Shown here: positions 18,701-26,808 of the stretch, piece after piece | Layout of the letters: every line of letters starts with the position of its first letter | How positions within the stretch are numbered: position 1 is the first letter of the stretch | Assembly (NCBI RefSeq): GCF_900215465.1 | Contig: NZ_OBEH01000002.1 | Span: 244,850 to 308,849, forward strand | Direction: 5' to 3' | Length of the DNA stretch: 64,000 nt | DNA from: Flagellimonas pacifica | Lineage (GTDB): Bacteria; Bacteroidota; Bacteroidia; Flavobacteriales; Flavobacteriaceae | The notes under the pieces: model-generated | What the model was told of the DNA's origin: nothing | The model's database searches: none | Seen by the model: only the letters and a program-made list of their open reading frames with translations | Position numbers and translations under genes: made by a program

Positions 18701-19978
18701 ATGGTGTTTTCCTTTAATTTCATCCAAGGTATATCCCATTAAGTCAAGGAAAAGACTATTTGCAGAAAGGATGTTTCCGTCAAGGTCAAACTCGATAGCA
18801 GCATTGGAACGGTTGATAGCTGATATCTGATTATTGATTTCAATGGAAAGTTCTTCGGTTTTGGCCCGTTCAACTACCCCTTTGATAATAATCCCAATTG
18901 AAGAGCATATCTCTTTTATAAACTCTTGTTGTGCACTATTAAATCTCGTAGTGGTTCCAAACTCCATCACCCCAATGATTTCCTTGTTATGTTTAATTGG
19001 AATTATGGTTATTTCCTTGGGTTTTGATTTCCCTGCGCTTGAGTTTATTTCAATATAATCTTCAGGTATATCTGTGATAATAATAGATTCTCCTTCCAAT
19101 GCACATTGACCTATTAATCCTTCACCAAACTTGAAACTATTGGACAGCCCCGTGGTGTTTTTGAACGCATAGCTTCCGTACAGCTTCAATTCGTCAGATT
19201 CTGAAATAAACAAACGCTGGTTTAAATAAAAGGTGCCTATTGATGCTTGCAATAGCTTACTAATAACCCCACTCAATATGGCGGTAAGGGCATCAATATC
19301 TTGTACTCCCTTAGTGGCTTCGTATACTTGGGAAACAGCTGTTTTTATCCAATTCTGTTTTTCAATTTCCTGAGTTCTTTTCTCAATTTCTTCCTGTTGT
19401 CGAATTTCTTCTGTAAGGTCACGGAATACCCCTGTCAGTATTGTGGTACTATTTATATTGACCTCGGTTAATGATAAATGGACGGGAAATAGGGTTCCGT
19501 CTTTTCTTTGACCTGTAACTTTTTGATTCTTATTGGTGAGTTGAATATCCTCAACCCCTTCATAAGGCACACCCGATTGATGAGTCAATAATGCATCAAT
19601 TTTTTTACCTTTTAGTTCTTCGAACTTATATTGAAACAAACTTTCAGCGGTCCTATTATAGGATAAGATTGTCCAATCTTGACTTAAGGTTACAATACCG
19701 TCAGCGGCATTTTTAAGGATTGCTTTGTTTTTGGCATCATTTTGTAAGAGAAGTTTACCAGCGTAAAGCATTTTTTTAATATTCCCATATGCATATATTC
19801 CAGTGAATAGGATAGAAGCTATGAGAATACCTGTTACTAGCCAAGTGAATGTGGTAAACTCATTTTGACCCAGCCAAAGGATTAAAATGGATAGAAGTAT
19901 GAAAGCCGTTAAGGATGAAACTACTATCAAACTTACGGACTTGTTAAGTCTTCCTTCTGAAGAAACTGCATTTTGCAT
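15734..19978 (-). CDS. Large membrane hybrid histidine kinase (PAS-GAF-PAS-PAS-HK-REC3)
   Basis: A 1,414-residue sensor kinase leading the four-gene signalling operon. Two membrane helices lie at about residues 15-37 and 46-68 with almost no periplasmic loop, so sensing is probably cytoplasmic. After them come a PAS (about 85-195), a GAF (about 210-360), two near-identical PAS/PAC units (374-502 and 503-626), a coiled coil rich in Glu/Gln (about 630-720), HisKA with His732 (MSHELRTPLN), HATPase_c (GTGLGLSISKELVK) and three receivers with acceptors D1079 (LDMQLP), D1202 (LDLGLP) and D1346 (MDIMMP). No DNA-binding output is present, so signal must leave through other receivers or phosphotransfer proteins. 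Confidence 0.95.
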   Translation of the reverse strand: MQNAVSSEGRLNKSVSLIVVSSLTAFILLSILILWLGQNEFTTFTWLVTGILIASILFTGIYAYGNIKKMLYAGKLLLQNDAKNKAILKNAADGIVTLSQDWTILSYNRTAESLFQYKFEELKGKKIDALLTHQSGVPYEGVEDIQLTNKNQKVTGQRKDGTLFPVHLSLTEVNINSTTILTGVFRDLTEEIRQQEEIEKRTQEIEKQNWIKTAVSQVYEATKGVQDIDALTAILSGVISKLLQASIGTFYLNQRLFISESDELKLYGSYAFKNTTGLSNSFKFGEGLIGQCALEGESIIITDIPEDYIEINSSAGKSKPKEITIIPIKHNKEIIGVMEFGTTTRFNSAQQEFIKEICSSIGIIIKGVVERAKTEELSIEINNQISAINRSNAAIEFDLDGNILSANSLFLDLMGYTLDEIKGKHHKIFVETEFSKSNEYKGFWKELKKGKFKQGEFERIQKDNETVWIQGSYNPILNVDGQPYKVLKVAVDITKQKEQQIKTEELSIEINNQISAINRSNAAIEFDLDGNVLTANELFLDLMGYTIDEIKDKHHKIFVGNAYSKSKEYQEFWKELKVGAFKQGEFERRTKDRKPVWIQGSYNPLLDAEGKPYKILKIAVDITEQKKIQFEVQKQKEIVEAQEEELRVSNEELTKQANQLQASEEELRQQQEELEKANVMLEEKAQQLEEQHLYTVEKNAALEQAQEALVIKTEELEKSGKYKSEFLANMSHELRTPLNSVIILSKLLQDNKSDNLTDKQIEFAQIINKSGEDLLSLINEVLDLAKVESGKIELEIESQNLRSYAEESQKTFIAIAEDKKVNFELNVDDSLPETFSTDKQRLNQVIKNLLSNAFKFTDREGTVTLKFKNSKTLPKFTNPTLLKSEKVLQIAVTDTGIGIAPEKLESVFEAFVQEDGTTQRKYGGTGLGLSISKELVKLLGGEIFVESEIGQGSTFTLFLPFSTPENIQLKSTNQKTSEENHTPVSVHESTLKEDVVAQPVELNTGKKVSDKKLEGVIADDRDLLKKGDKTLLIVEDDLQFAKVLLDQARENGFKVLVTNQGDKALQHVETYLPNAIILDMQLPIMDGWTVLKKLKANEKYAHIPVHVISGIDKTKLGLELGAVEYLVKPIALHTLEQTFSNISKTISGTDVKKVLIIEDDESNNKALQEMVKSKQLEAVAAKNAKDARKLFKNEHPDLVVLDLGLPDIDGIELLDEFKMQKKEVPVIVFTGRELTKKELKQIERHQDTSVVLKTTRSYDRLSEETELFMNMLNSTHTDYKVLPPKEFASEDIIKGKRILIVDDDMRNIYALETVLEEEQVEVTVATNGEEAVDEVRNGEFDAVLMDIMMPVMDGYEATKKIRELGHKKLPIIALTAKAMKGDREKCLEAGVSDYMSKPLDVEKLLSLLRVWLYK
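18105..18862 (-). repeat. Tandem duplication of a PAS/PAC unit inside the hybrid kinase
   Basis: Two head-to-tail copies of a 129-codon unit (387 bases) encode residues 374-502 and 503-626. Long stretches are identical, for example TEELSIEINNQISAINRSNA and WIQGSYNP in both copies. The DNA is similar but has diverged at many third positions, so the duplication is not very recent. Confidence 0.85.
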
Positions 19979-20386
19979 GGAATACGTATTTATTGGTACT
20001 GATTTATCTGTTTTTCATAGGTGTCTCGTAATCCAATGTGCCAGCAAAAATTGATGTTTAACTTTTTGTCATAATAGTACTGTTTTAATGTAAGGTTTTA
20101 CCTACAACGTAAAATTTGATTGATTTGTATATATAAAACCAAAGTTTTAGAACTTTTATAAACATGTTTCAGTGCTCATAAAAACTAATTGATGTGCTAT
20201 TTGAACTAATAGCGGCTGTCAGAGAGATAGATAGTTTGGTTTTATTAAAACCTAATGCCAAAATTTAAGGTGTTTTAATTTTTGTGCATTTAGTTGGTTT
20301 TGGAAATTAAGGTGTTTGTGGTCCATCGCAGTTTTACCCAAATGGATAGAATTTATAACGATAAATTTCAAATATCGAAAGAAAGG

Positions 20387-20427
20387 CCAGATGGGATTGA
20401 GCAATCTTTAGATTGAAGCCCATCAGG
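20387..20427. other. Nested hairpin in the xylB upstream region
   Basis: The outer arms CCAGATGGG (20387-20395) and CCCATCAGG (20419-20427) pair with one mismatch. Inside them CAATC (20402-20406) and GATTG (20411-20415) form a perfect stem around TTTA. There is no T run, so it is a poor intrinsic terminator. It could be an RNA or DNA structural element or a remnant; its function is unknown. Confidence 0.4.
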
Positions 20428-20470
20428 ATTTTAAGACTAATGAATTGGATTTACCAGCAAACGAAAATTC

Positions 20471-20486
20471 ACGAAAACCTTTTCGA
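20471..20486. promoter_or_regulatory. LacI-family-like operator far upstream of xylB
   Basis: The 16-mer ACGAAAACCTTTTCGA has perfect 6-base arms (CGAAAA/TTTTCG) around CC. It matches at 13 of 16 positions the box upstream of pfkA at 38690. It lies about 175 bases before xylB, whose operon encodes a LacI-type regulator. The assignment is by motif and context only. Confidence 0.45.
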
Positions 20487-20600
20487 AAAATTCTCATGAT
20501 TAGCATAAGATATATAACTGGTTGAAAAACAATTAATTGAAATATTATTCCAACATGATTTTTATCCACTCTACAATGAATGACATTCCAGATATCTGAG

Positions 20601-20612
20601 TAGAACGTTTTA
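20601..20612. promoter_or_regulatory. LacI-type half-palindrome overlapping the xylB promoter
   Basis: TAGAACGTTTTA is a 12-base near-palindrome (one mismatch) with the central CG and AACGTT core usual in LacI-family operators. It lies just upstream of the TACATTTG box, where a bound repressor would block the -33 region. Confidence 0.4.
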
Positions 20613-20629
20613 TTAGAGTGAACATTTTT

Positions 20630-20637
20630 TACATTTG
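20630..20637 (+). promoter_or_regulatory. Bacteroidota -7 promoter box for xylB
   Basis: TACATTTG matches TAnnTTTG exactly and ends 25 bases before the xylB ATG, giving a leader of about 20 bases. The -33 region has only a T-rich match and no clear TTG. Confidence 0.5.
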
Positions 20638-20662
20638 ATTAATTCCATCAATTTAGAAATCA

Positions 20663-22144
20663 ATGTATTATCTAGGAATAGATGTAGGAAGTTCATCAAT
20701 TAAGGTAGCTTTGGTTGAATGCGCCACTGGTAAAAGTGTAGGGGTTGTTCAAGAACCTGAGGAGGAAATGTTAATAGATGCTCCCCAAAAAGGATGGGCA
20801 GAACAAGACCCCAAAGATTGGTGGGAGCATGTTTGCAATGGGATTAAGAAAATCAAAGAGCACCATAACATTTCCAAAAAAGAAATCAATGGCATCGGAA
20901 TAGCCTATCAGATGCACGGACTGGTGGTATTGGATGAAAACGGAAAATCCCTTCGAAAGTCAATTATTTGGTGTGATAGCAGGGCGGTTGATATAGGTGA
21001 CAAGGCGTATAGGACTATTGGGCCTGAGCATTGTGACAATAGTTTGTTGAACGCACCTGCTAATTTTACAGCGTCTAAATTGCGATGGATTAAAGACAAT
21101 GAACCTGAAACATTCAAGGAAATCCATAAATTCATGCTTCCAGGTGACTACATTGCCTATAGATTTTCGGGTTGGACCAATACTACAATATCTGGGCTGT
21201 CAGAAGGAATTTTATGGAATTTTGAAAAGGATGAAATTTCAACGGACATATTGAACTACCATGGCTTTCCCCAAGATTTGATACCTGATATCGTAAACAC
21301 TTTTGGTAATCAGGGAGAGGTTGCTCAAACTGGAGCAATGGAAAGTGGACTTTTAGAAGGAACTCCGATTTTGTATCGCGCTGGTGATCAACCCAATAAC
21401 GCTTTATCCTTGAATGTACTTAATCCTGGCGAAGTAGCTGCAACAGGTGGAACTTCAGGAGTGGTGTATGCAGTTACTGATAATCTGTCCGTAAAAGAAA
21501 GTTCGCGGGTCAACAATTTTGCGCATGTAAATTATATCAAGGGAAAAACAAAAAATATTGGAAAATTACTTTGTATTAATGGAGCTGGAATCCAATATAG
21601 ATGGCTACTCAACAATTTGGCCGTTTCGTCTTATGAAGAAATGAACAATTTGGCCAATGAGGTGGAGGTAGGCTCCGATGGTTTGTGTGTCATTCCTTTC
21701 GGAAATGGTGCCGAACGTATGCTTCTAAATCAAGATATGGGAACAAGAATCGTAAACTTGGATCTTAACCGTCATACTAGAGGACATCTCTGCCGGGCTA
21801 CCCTTGAAGGAATTGCTTTCGCATTTGTATATGGAATGGAGATTATGAAATGTGATGGTATCGACCCCAAAGTCATTCGCGCAGGGAACGACAATCTTTT
21901 TCGTTCGGAGATTTTTGCCAATACCATAGCTACGTTGATTCAGCAAGAAATAGAAATATACGACACAACAGGGGCGATAGGTGCTGCCAGAGCGTGTATT
22001 GTTGCTTCAGAAGGATATGATGTTTTTTCATCTTTCATGAAGAATGATTATGTAATGACCTTCGAACCCTCAAAGGGTTTGTCGCTTTTTGAAAAGGCAT
22101 ATAACGATTGGAAAAAAGAACTTGAACTAATTACAAACAAATAA
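20663..22144 (+). CDS. xylB: Xylulokinase
   Basis: FGGY-family carbohydrate kinase that phosphorylates D-xylulose to xylulose-5-phosphate in the cytoplasm. The N-terminal phosphate-binding motif GIDVGSSSIKVAL, the substrate-region motif YQMHGLVVLD and IWCDSRA are all present, as is the C-terminal FGGY domain (LEGIAFAFVYGMEIM, IRAGNDNLFRSEIFANTIA). Its 493 residues equal the family length. It is followed 9 bases later by xylose isomerase, which settles the sugar specificity. It is the first gene of the operon behind the promoter at 20630. Confidence 0.95.
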   Translation: MYYLGIDVGSSSIKVALVECATGKSVGVVQEPEEEMLIDAPQKGWAEQDPKDWWEHVCNGIKKIKEHHNISKKEINGIGIAYQMHGLVVLDENGKSLRKSIIWCDSRAVDIGDKAYRTIGPEHCDNSLLNAPANFTASKLRWIKDNEPETFKEIHKFMLPGDYIAYRFSGWTNTTISGLSEGILWNFEKDEISTDILNYHGFPQDLIPDIVNTFGNQGEVAQTGAMESGLLEGTPILYRAGDQPNNALSLNVLNPGEVAATGGTSGVVYAVTDNLSVKESSRVNNFAHVNYIKGKTKNIGKLLCINGAGIQYRWLLNNLAVSSYEEMNNLANEVEVGSDGLCVIPFGNGAERMLLNQDMGTRIVNLDLNRHTRGHLCRATLEGIAFAFVYGMEIMKCDGIDPKVIRAGNDNLFRSEIFANTIATLIQQEIEIYDTTGAIGAARACIVASEGYDVFSSFMKNDYVMTFEPSKGLSLFEKAYNDWKKELELITNK

Positions 22145-22153
22145 CATTCAACC

Positions 22154-23479
22154 ATGGCACTTTTAGGAGATAAAGAATTTTTTAAAGGAATAGGGGATAT
22201 TAAATATGAAGGATGGGATTCAGATAACCCATTGGCATTCAAACATTATAACCCAGACCAAGTAGTTGCCGGCAAGACCATGCGCGACCATTTTAAGTTT
22301 GCCATGGCCTATTGGCACACCCTATGCGGAACAGGAGGGGACCCTTTTGGGCCTGGTACCAAGAGTTTTCCTTGGGCAACTTCAGGTGATACCATTAGGG
22401 CTGCAAAAGATAAAGCTGATGCTGCTTTTGAATTTATTACAAAAATGGGTTTTGGCCATTACTGTTTCCATGACTATGATCTGGTTGATGAAGCAGAAAC
22501 CTTGTCAAAATCCGAAAAAAGAATTCAAGAGATAGTAGCCTATCTTCAACAGAAGCAAAAAGCCTCAGGAGTTAAACTCCTTTGGGGTACCTCCAATTGT
22601 TTCTCGCATCCAAGATATATGAACGGAGCGGCATCCAACCCCAACTTTGATGTGGTCGCCAGGGCAGGAGCTCAAGTAAAAATTGCTTTGGATGCAACCA
22701 TTGCACTTAATGGGGAAAACTACGTTTTTTGGGGAGGTCGGGAAGGTTATATGTCTTTGTTGAATACTGATATGAAACGAGAGCAGGACAACATTGGAAG
22801 ATTTTTGAACATGGCCAAGGACTATGCTAGAAGTCAAGGATTTAAAGGAACTTTCTTTGTGGAGCCCAAACCCATGGAACCCACAAAGCACCAATATGAT
22901 TTTGACGCCGCTACTTCAATAAACTCCATTCGTGAATATGGATTGGAAAATGATTTTAAGCTAAATATTGAGGTGAACCATGCTACTCTGGCCCAACATA
23001 CTTTTCAGCATGAACTTCAGGTGGCTGCCAATGCCGGCATGTTGGGAAGTATAGATGCCAACCGGGGAGATTATCAAAATGGATGGGATACAGATCAGTT
23101 TCCAAACAATACTCTGGAAGTTGCCGAAGCTATGTTGGTTTTCTTGAAATCTGGAGGACTTCAAGGTGGTGGCATCAACTTTGACGCTAAGACCAGAAGA
23201 AACTCAACGGATTTGGAAGATATCTTTTTGGCCCATATAGGCGGTGCTGATACTTTTGCGCGGGCATTATTGACGGCAGATGCCGTAATTCAACAATCAC
23301 CCTACGAATCAATCTTGCATAAAAGATATTCCTCTTTTGATTCTGGAAAAGGAGCCGATTTTGTCGCCGGTAGATTATCGTTTACAGATTTGTATGATTA
23401 TGCTAGTGGTCAAGGCGAGCCTGAACAAATAAGTGGTAAACAAGAATTGTTCGAGAATATTTTGAATCAGTATACCTAA
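22154..23479 (+). CDS. xylA: Xylose isomerase
   Basis: Converts D-xylose to D-xylulose with two divalent metal ions. The 441-residue length is that of class II xylose isomerases, with the N-terminal extension ([20 protein letters not shown]) and [10 protein letters not shown]. Active-site regions are present: [10 protein letters not shown] with the catalytic His/Asp pair, the metal ligand segment [31 protein letters not shown] and the second metal site near [20 protein letters not shown]. It is translated between xylB and the symporter with 9-base gaps on both sides. Confidence 0.97.
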   Translation: MALLGDKEFFKGIGDIKYEGWDSDNPLAFKHYNPDQVVAGKTMRDHFKFAMAYWHTLCGTGGDPFGPGTKSFPWATSGDTIRAAKDKADAAFEFITKMGFGHYCFHDYDLVDEAETLSKSEKRIQEIVAYLQQKQKASGVKLLWGTSNCFSHPRYMNGAASNPNFDVVARAGAQVKIALDATIALNGENYVFWGGREGYMSLLNTDMKREQDNIGRFLNMAKDYARSQGFKGTFFVEPKPMEPTKHQYDFDAATSINSIREYGLENDFKLNIEVNHATLAQHTFQHELQVAANAGMLGSIDANRGDYQNGWDTDQFPNNTLEVAEAMLVFLKSGGLQGGGINFDAKTRRNSTDLEDIFLAHIGGADTFARALLTADAVIQQSPYESILHKRYSSFDSGKGADFVAGRLSFTDLYDYASGQGEPEQISGKQELFENILNQYT

Positions 23480-23488
23480 GAGAGTTAT

Positions 23489-25105
23489 ATGGAATCAATA
23501 TTGGAAACAGCAGATTGGTGGGTTCTGGCTGCCTATCTTTTGGCACTCATCGGAGTTGCCATTTGGGTGGTGCTTCAAAAAAATAAAAATACCGAAGACT
23601 ACTTTTTGGCCGGCCGAAATGTGGGCTGGTTTGTAATTGGCGCTTCCATTTTTGCTTCCAATATAGGTTCTGAACACGTAGTAGGATTAGCAGGCACAGG
23701 AGCTGAATCCGGAATGCCCATGGCCCATTACGAACTTCACGCTTGGATTGTTTTGCTCTTAGGTTGGCTTTTCTTGCCTTTTTATTTCAGAAGCAAAGCT
23801 TTCACCATGCCTGAGTTCTTGGAAAAGCGGTTTGATAGTCGTTCAAGATGGTTTCTTTCTGTTTTTTCCTTAGTAGGTTACGTGATTACTAAAGTATCTG
23901 TAACTATATATGCCGGTGGCATTGTGGTTTCCGAGCTCTTGGGGATTCCATTTTGGTATGGAGCAATAGGCATTGTTGTTTTCACTGGGGCCTATACTAT
24001 TATTGGTGGGATGAAGGCAGTTATTTATACAGAAACACTTCAAACTGTAATTCTCATTGCCGGGTCATTGATTATTACCTATTTAGGATTACAAAAAGTA
24101 GGTGGATGGGAGGAGCTTCGTCTAATAGCTGGTAGCGAACATTTTAATCTGTGGCGGCCAATTTCTGATCCAGATTTTCCATGGACAGGAATGTTGATTG
24201 GAGGAACTATTGTTGGTATTTGGTATTGGTGCACAGACCAATACATTGTGCAACGAACTTTGGCTGCCAACAACATTAAGATTGGAAGGAGAGGAGCTAT
24301 TTTTGGAGCTTACCTAAAATTGTTGCCCATTTTTATTTTTCTGATTCCTGGAATCATAGCTTTTGCCCTTGCTAAGCAAGGCGTATTGACCTATGAAAAG
24401 AGTGATGAGGTTTTTCCAGTACTTGTGAAAACCTTGCTGCCTGTTGGCCTTAAAGGATTGGTGGCCGGAGGATTAATGGCTGCTTTGATGAGTTCTTTGG
24501 CTTCAGTTTTTAACTCGTGCTCTACAATCTTTACAATTGATATCTACAAAAAATTAAAACCACTTACCGCAGAAAACAAACTTCTACGAATTGGAAAAGT
24601 TGCAACATCCATTGTTGTTGTTCTTGGGATTATTTGGATTCCAATCATGGAAAAGATAGGAGGAGGTGTTCTTTATCAGTACCTGCAAAGTGTACAGTCG
24701 TATATTGCTCCACCCATAACAGCAGTCTTTTTATTGGGAATTATTTGGAAGCGGGTTAATTCTAAAGCAGCTATAATTACACTATTCTCAGGTTTAGTGG
24801 TTGCAGCACTTCGTATTTTGGCAGAAATATATCAAGCTGATTTATCTGGAGCCTTTTTAGAATTTGCCACGATTAATTTTGCGCATATGGCTATTTTCAT
24901 GTTTGTCTTTTCGGTGATTGTTTGCATTGGGGTTAGTTTGGCAACAAACCCACCCAATTATGGTTTGATCAAAGGCCTTACTTTTGGTACCTTGTCGGCA
25001 GAGGATAGACAATTGAACAGAGAAAGCATTTCTACTATTGATATTGTGCTTTCACTATTGCTTATTGCTGTTGTCGTATTTATTCTGTCCTATTTTACTG
25101 GATAA
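23489..25105 (+). CDS. Sodium/solute (SSS-family) sugar symporter, probably xylose
   Basis: Inner-membrane SSS-family sodium:sugar symporter of 538 residues and about 14 membrane helices. Characteristic stretches are EDYFLAGRNVGWFVIGASIFASNIGSE, the sugar/sodium-site region seen in vSGLT-like members, and GLMAALMSSLASVFNSCSTIF. The downstream neighbour is a LacI regulator and the upstream genes are xylA and xylB, so xylose is the probable cargo. Galactose/glucose transporters of the same subfamily look alike, so the specificity is contextual. Confidence 0.9.
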   Translation: MESILETADWWVLAAYLLALIGVAIWVVLQKNKNTEDYFLAGRNVGWFVIGASIFASNIGSEHVVGLAGTGAESGMPMAHYELHAWIVLLLGWLFLPFYFRSKAFTMPEFLEKRFDSRSRWFLSVFSLVGYVITKVSVTIYAGGIVVSELLGIPFWYGAIGIVVFTGAYTIIGGMKAVIYTETLQTVILIAGSLIITYLGLQKVGGWEELRLIAGSEHFNLWRPISDPDFPWTGMLIGGTIVGIWYWCTDQYIVQRTLAANNIKIGRRGAIFGAYLKLLPIFIFLIPGIIAFALAKQGVLTYEKSDEVFPVLVKTLLPVGLKGLVAGGLMAALMSSLASVFNSCSTIFTIDIYKKLKPLTAENKLLRIGKVATSIVVVLGIIWIPIMEKIGGGVLYQYLQSVQSYIAPPITAVFLLGIIWKRVNSKAAIITLFSGLVVAALRILAEIYQADLSGAFLEFATINFAHMAIFMFVFSVIVCIGVSLATNPPNYGLIKGLTFGTLSAEDRQLNRESISTIDIVLSLLLIAVVVFILSYFTG

Positions 25106-25137
25106 ATTAGGCTTCTGAAGGATAAAATCAGTGGATT

Positions 25138-26157
25138 ATGAAAAAGCTTACCTTAAAAGATATTGCTTCCCATTTTGGTGTGTCCATCTCAACAGTTTCA
25201 AAATCGCTTAAAGACAGTTCTGAGATTAGCAGGGAAGTGAAAGTAAAGATTCAGGAATATGCTAAAGAACATCATTACAAGCCAAATCGTGTTGCTCTAA
25301 ATTTGTTGAACAAAACTACAAAAGCCATTGGCGTCATAGTCCCTAATATTTTAAATTATTTTTTTACCCAGGTATTTTATGGAATTGAACAATCTGCAAA
25401 TGCACGAGGGTATACCATTATAAGTTGTATTTCGGATGAATCTTACAAAAAAGAGCTTCAAACGGTTGAATTACTTGGATCTGGTATTGTTGATGGAATA
25501 ATTCTATCACTCTCAGAAGAAACACAAGCTAGGGATAATACCGAACATTTACAGAATCTTATTGAAAATCATGTTCCCATGGTATTGTTCGATAGAGTCA
25601 CCGAAAAAATAAGTTGTGATAAAATTGTGGTAGATGATTTTGAGGCCGGTTACAACACTACAAAACATCTGTTAAAAACAGGATGCAATAAAATTGCCAT
25701 TATTTCAACCATATATAATTCCAGTGTTGGGAAACTCCGTGTTGAGGGTTACAAAAAGGCGCTACGGGAGAGTGGATTCAACTATGATGGAAAAAATGTA
25801 GTAGAGGTTGGAAAAAATGAGGATTTACAACTTTTGATTTCCCTTTTATTGGACAATAGGGAAATAGATGCCATAATTGCATTGGATGAGATGACAGCTG
25901 TGGATACCCTCAACATTCTAAAACTAAAAGGAATCACCGTTCCAGATGAAATCTCCATTGTGGGCTTCACCAATGGAAGACTTTCTAAATACGTATCGCC
26001 GGCATTGACCATGGTCAGCCAACATGGAAAATATATTGGTGAACTGGCGGCAAACATACTTGTTGATCGAATAGAGTATGAAGGAGAGATGCCATTTACT
26101 ACCAAGTTGGTAAAAACCACCCTAATCGAAAGGGATTCTACAAAAAAGGATCAGTAA
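25138..26157 (+). CDS. LacI-family transcriptional regulator of the xylose operon
   Basis: DNA-binding repressor/activator of 339 residues. The HTH occupies residues 3-23 (LTLKDIASHFGVSISTVSKS), with the hinge helix near YKPNRVALNLL. A periplasmic-binding-protein-like effector domain follows (IGVIVPNILNYFFTQVFYGIE, VPMVLFDRV, TVPDEISIVGFTNG). Its place at the end of the xylBA-transporter operon suggests it senses xylose or a derivative and binds the palindromes at 20471 or 20601 (inference). Confidence 0.93.
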   Translation: MKKLTLKDIASHFGVSISTVSKSLKDSSEISREVKVKIQEYAKEHHYKPNRVALNLLNKTTKAIGVIVPNILNYFFTQVFYGIEQSANARGYTIISCISDESYKKELQTVELLGSGIVDGIILSLSEETQARDNTEHLQNLIENHVPMVLFDRVTEKISCDKIVVDDFEAGYNTTKHLLKTGCNKIAIISTIYNSSVGKLRVEGYKKALRESGFNYDGKNVVEVGKNEDLQLLISLLLDNREIDAIIALDEMTAVDTLNILKLKGITVPDEISIVGFTNGRLSKYVSPALTMVSQHGKYIGELAANILVDRIEYEGEMPFTTKLVKTTLIERDSTKKDQ

Positions 26158-26278
26158 TCTTCATTTTCGGAGATAAGAAGAAAAAGCACAAAGGAAGAGG
26201 TTAATTATCAATTATATTTTCTGTCTTAGTTTGTGGTTCTTTTATTTTTTCATTCCTTCGAGACTTAATTTTTTTGGA

Positions 26279-26800
26279 ATGACACTATTTGTTGATATGG
26301 ATGAGGTGCTGGCCGATACGTATGGAGCCCATTTGGAATTATATAAAGAAGAGTTTGGAGTACAGCTTAACCCTGCTGATTGTAAAGGCAAAGAAGCTTG
26401 GCAATGTGTACCTGAGGAACACGTTAAAGGAATGATGAGCCATGCTTGGCAGGTTGGTTTCTTTAGAGATTTAAAACTCATTGAAGGAAGTCAGGAAGTA
26501 ATGGCTGAGCTCAATAAAAAACATGAGGTATATATTGCTTCCGCCGCAATGCAGTTTCCAAATTCGCTAAAGGAAAAATCAGATTGGCTTGATGATTTTT
26601 TTCCCTTCATCCCATGGGAAAGGCGCATATTATGTGGGCATAAATACATCTTGAAAGGCGATGTTTTAATAGATGATAGAGCCTATAACTTAGAAAGTTT
26701 TGAAGGACGTTCCATTATGTATACTTCTCCACATAACATGAATACCAATGGATTTGAACGTGCGGATTCTTGGAATGAAATCGCCGATAAACTTTTGTAA
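26279..26800 (+). CDS. 5'(3')-deoxyribonucleotidase-like HAD phosphatase
   Basis: HAD-superfamily enzyme of the 5'(3')-deoxyribonucleotidase (NT5C) family. The nucleophile motif is at the very start (FVDMDEVLAD, DxD), and a late acidic motif is VLIDDRAYNL. At 173 residues it has normal length. I take ATG 26279 (MTLFVDMDEV); an in-frame upstream start at 26231 would add an unusual hydrophobic stretch before the catalytic motif. It probably dephosphorylates nucleotides; the exact substrate is not visible. It is followed 8 bases later by a hydrolase gene. Confidence 0.85.
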   Translation: MTLFVDMDEVLADTYGAHLELYKEEFGVQLNPADCKGKEAWQCVPEEHVKGMMSHAWQVGFFRDLKLIEGSQEVMAELNKKHEVYIASAAMQFPNSLKEKSDWLDDFFPFIPWERRILCGHKYILKGDVLIDDRAYNLESFEGRSIMYTSPHNMNTNGFERADSWNEIADKLL

Positions 26801-26808
26801 TTTAGGGC

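Larger units (their letters stand above)
19979..20662. other. 684-base divergent intergenic region (kinase / xylB)
   Basis: No convincing ORF or tRNA is present. The right half carries the likely control region of the xylose operon: a nested hairpin (20387-20427), two LacI-type palindromes and a TAnnTTTG promoter box, listed separately. The left half (19979-20380) is AT-rich and should hold the kinase promoter, but I could not place a clear box there. Confidence 0.6.

Noticed and set aside
22565..22894. 109-codon minus-strand frame inside xylA
   Set aside because: Antisense to a highly conserved gene, no start context and no known domain.
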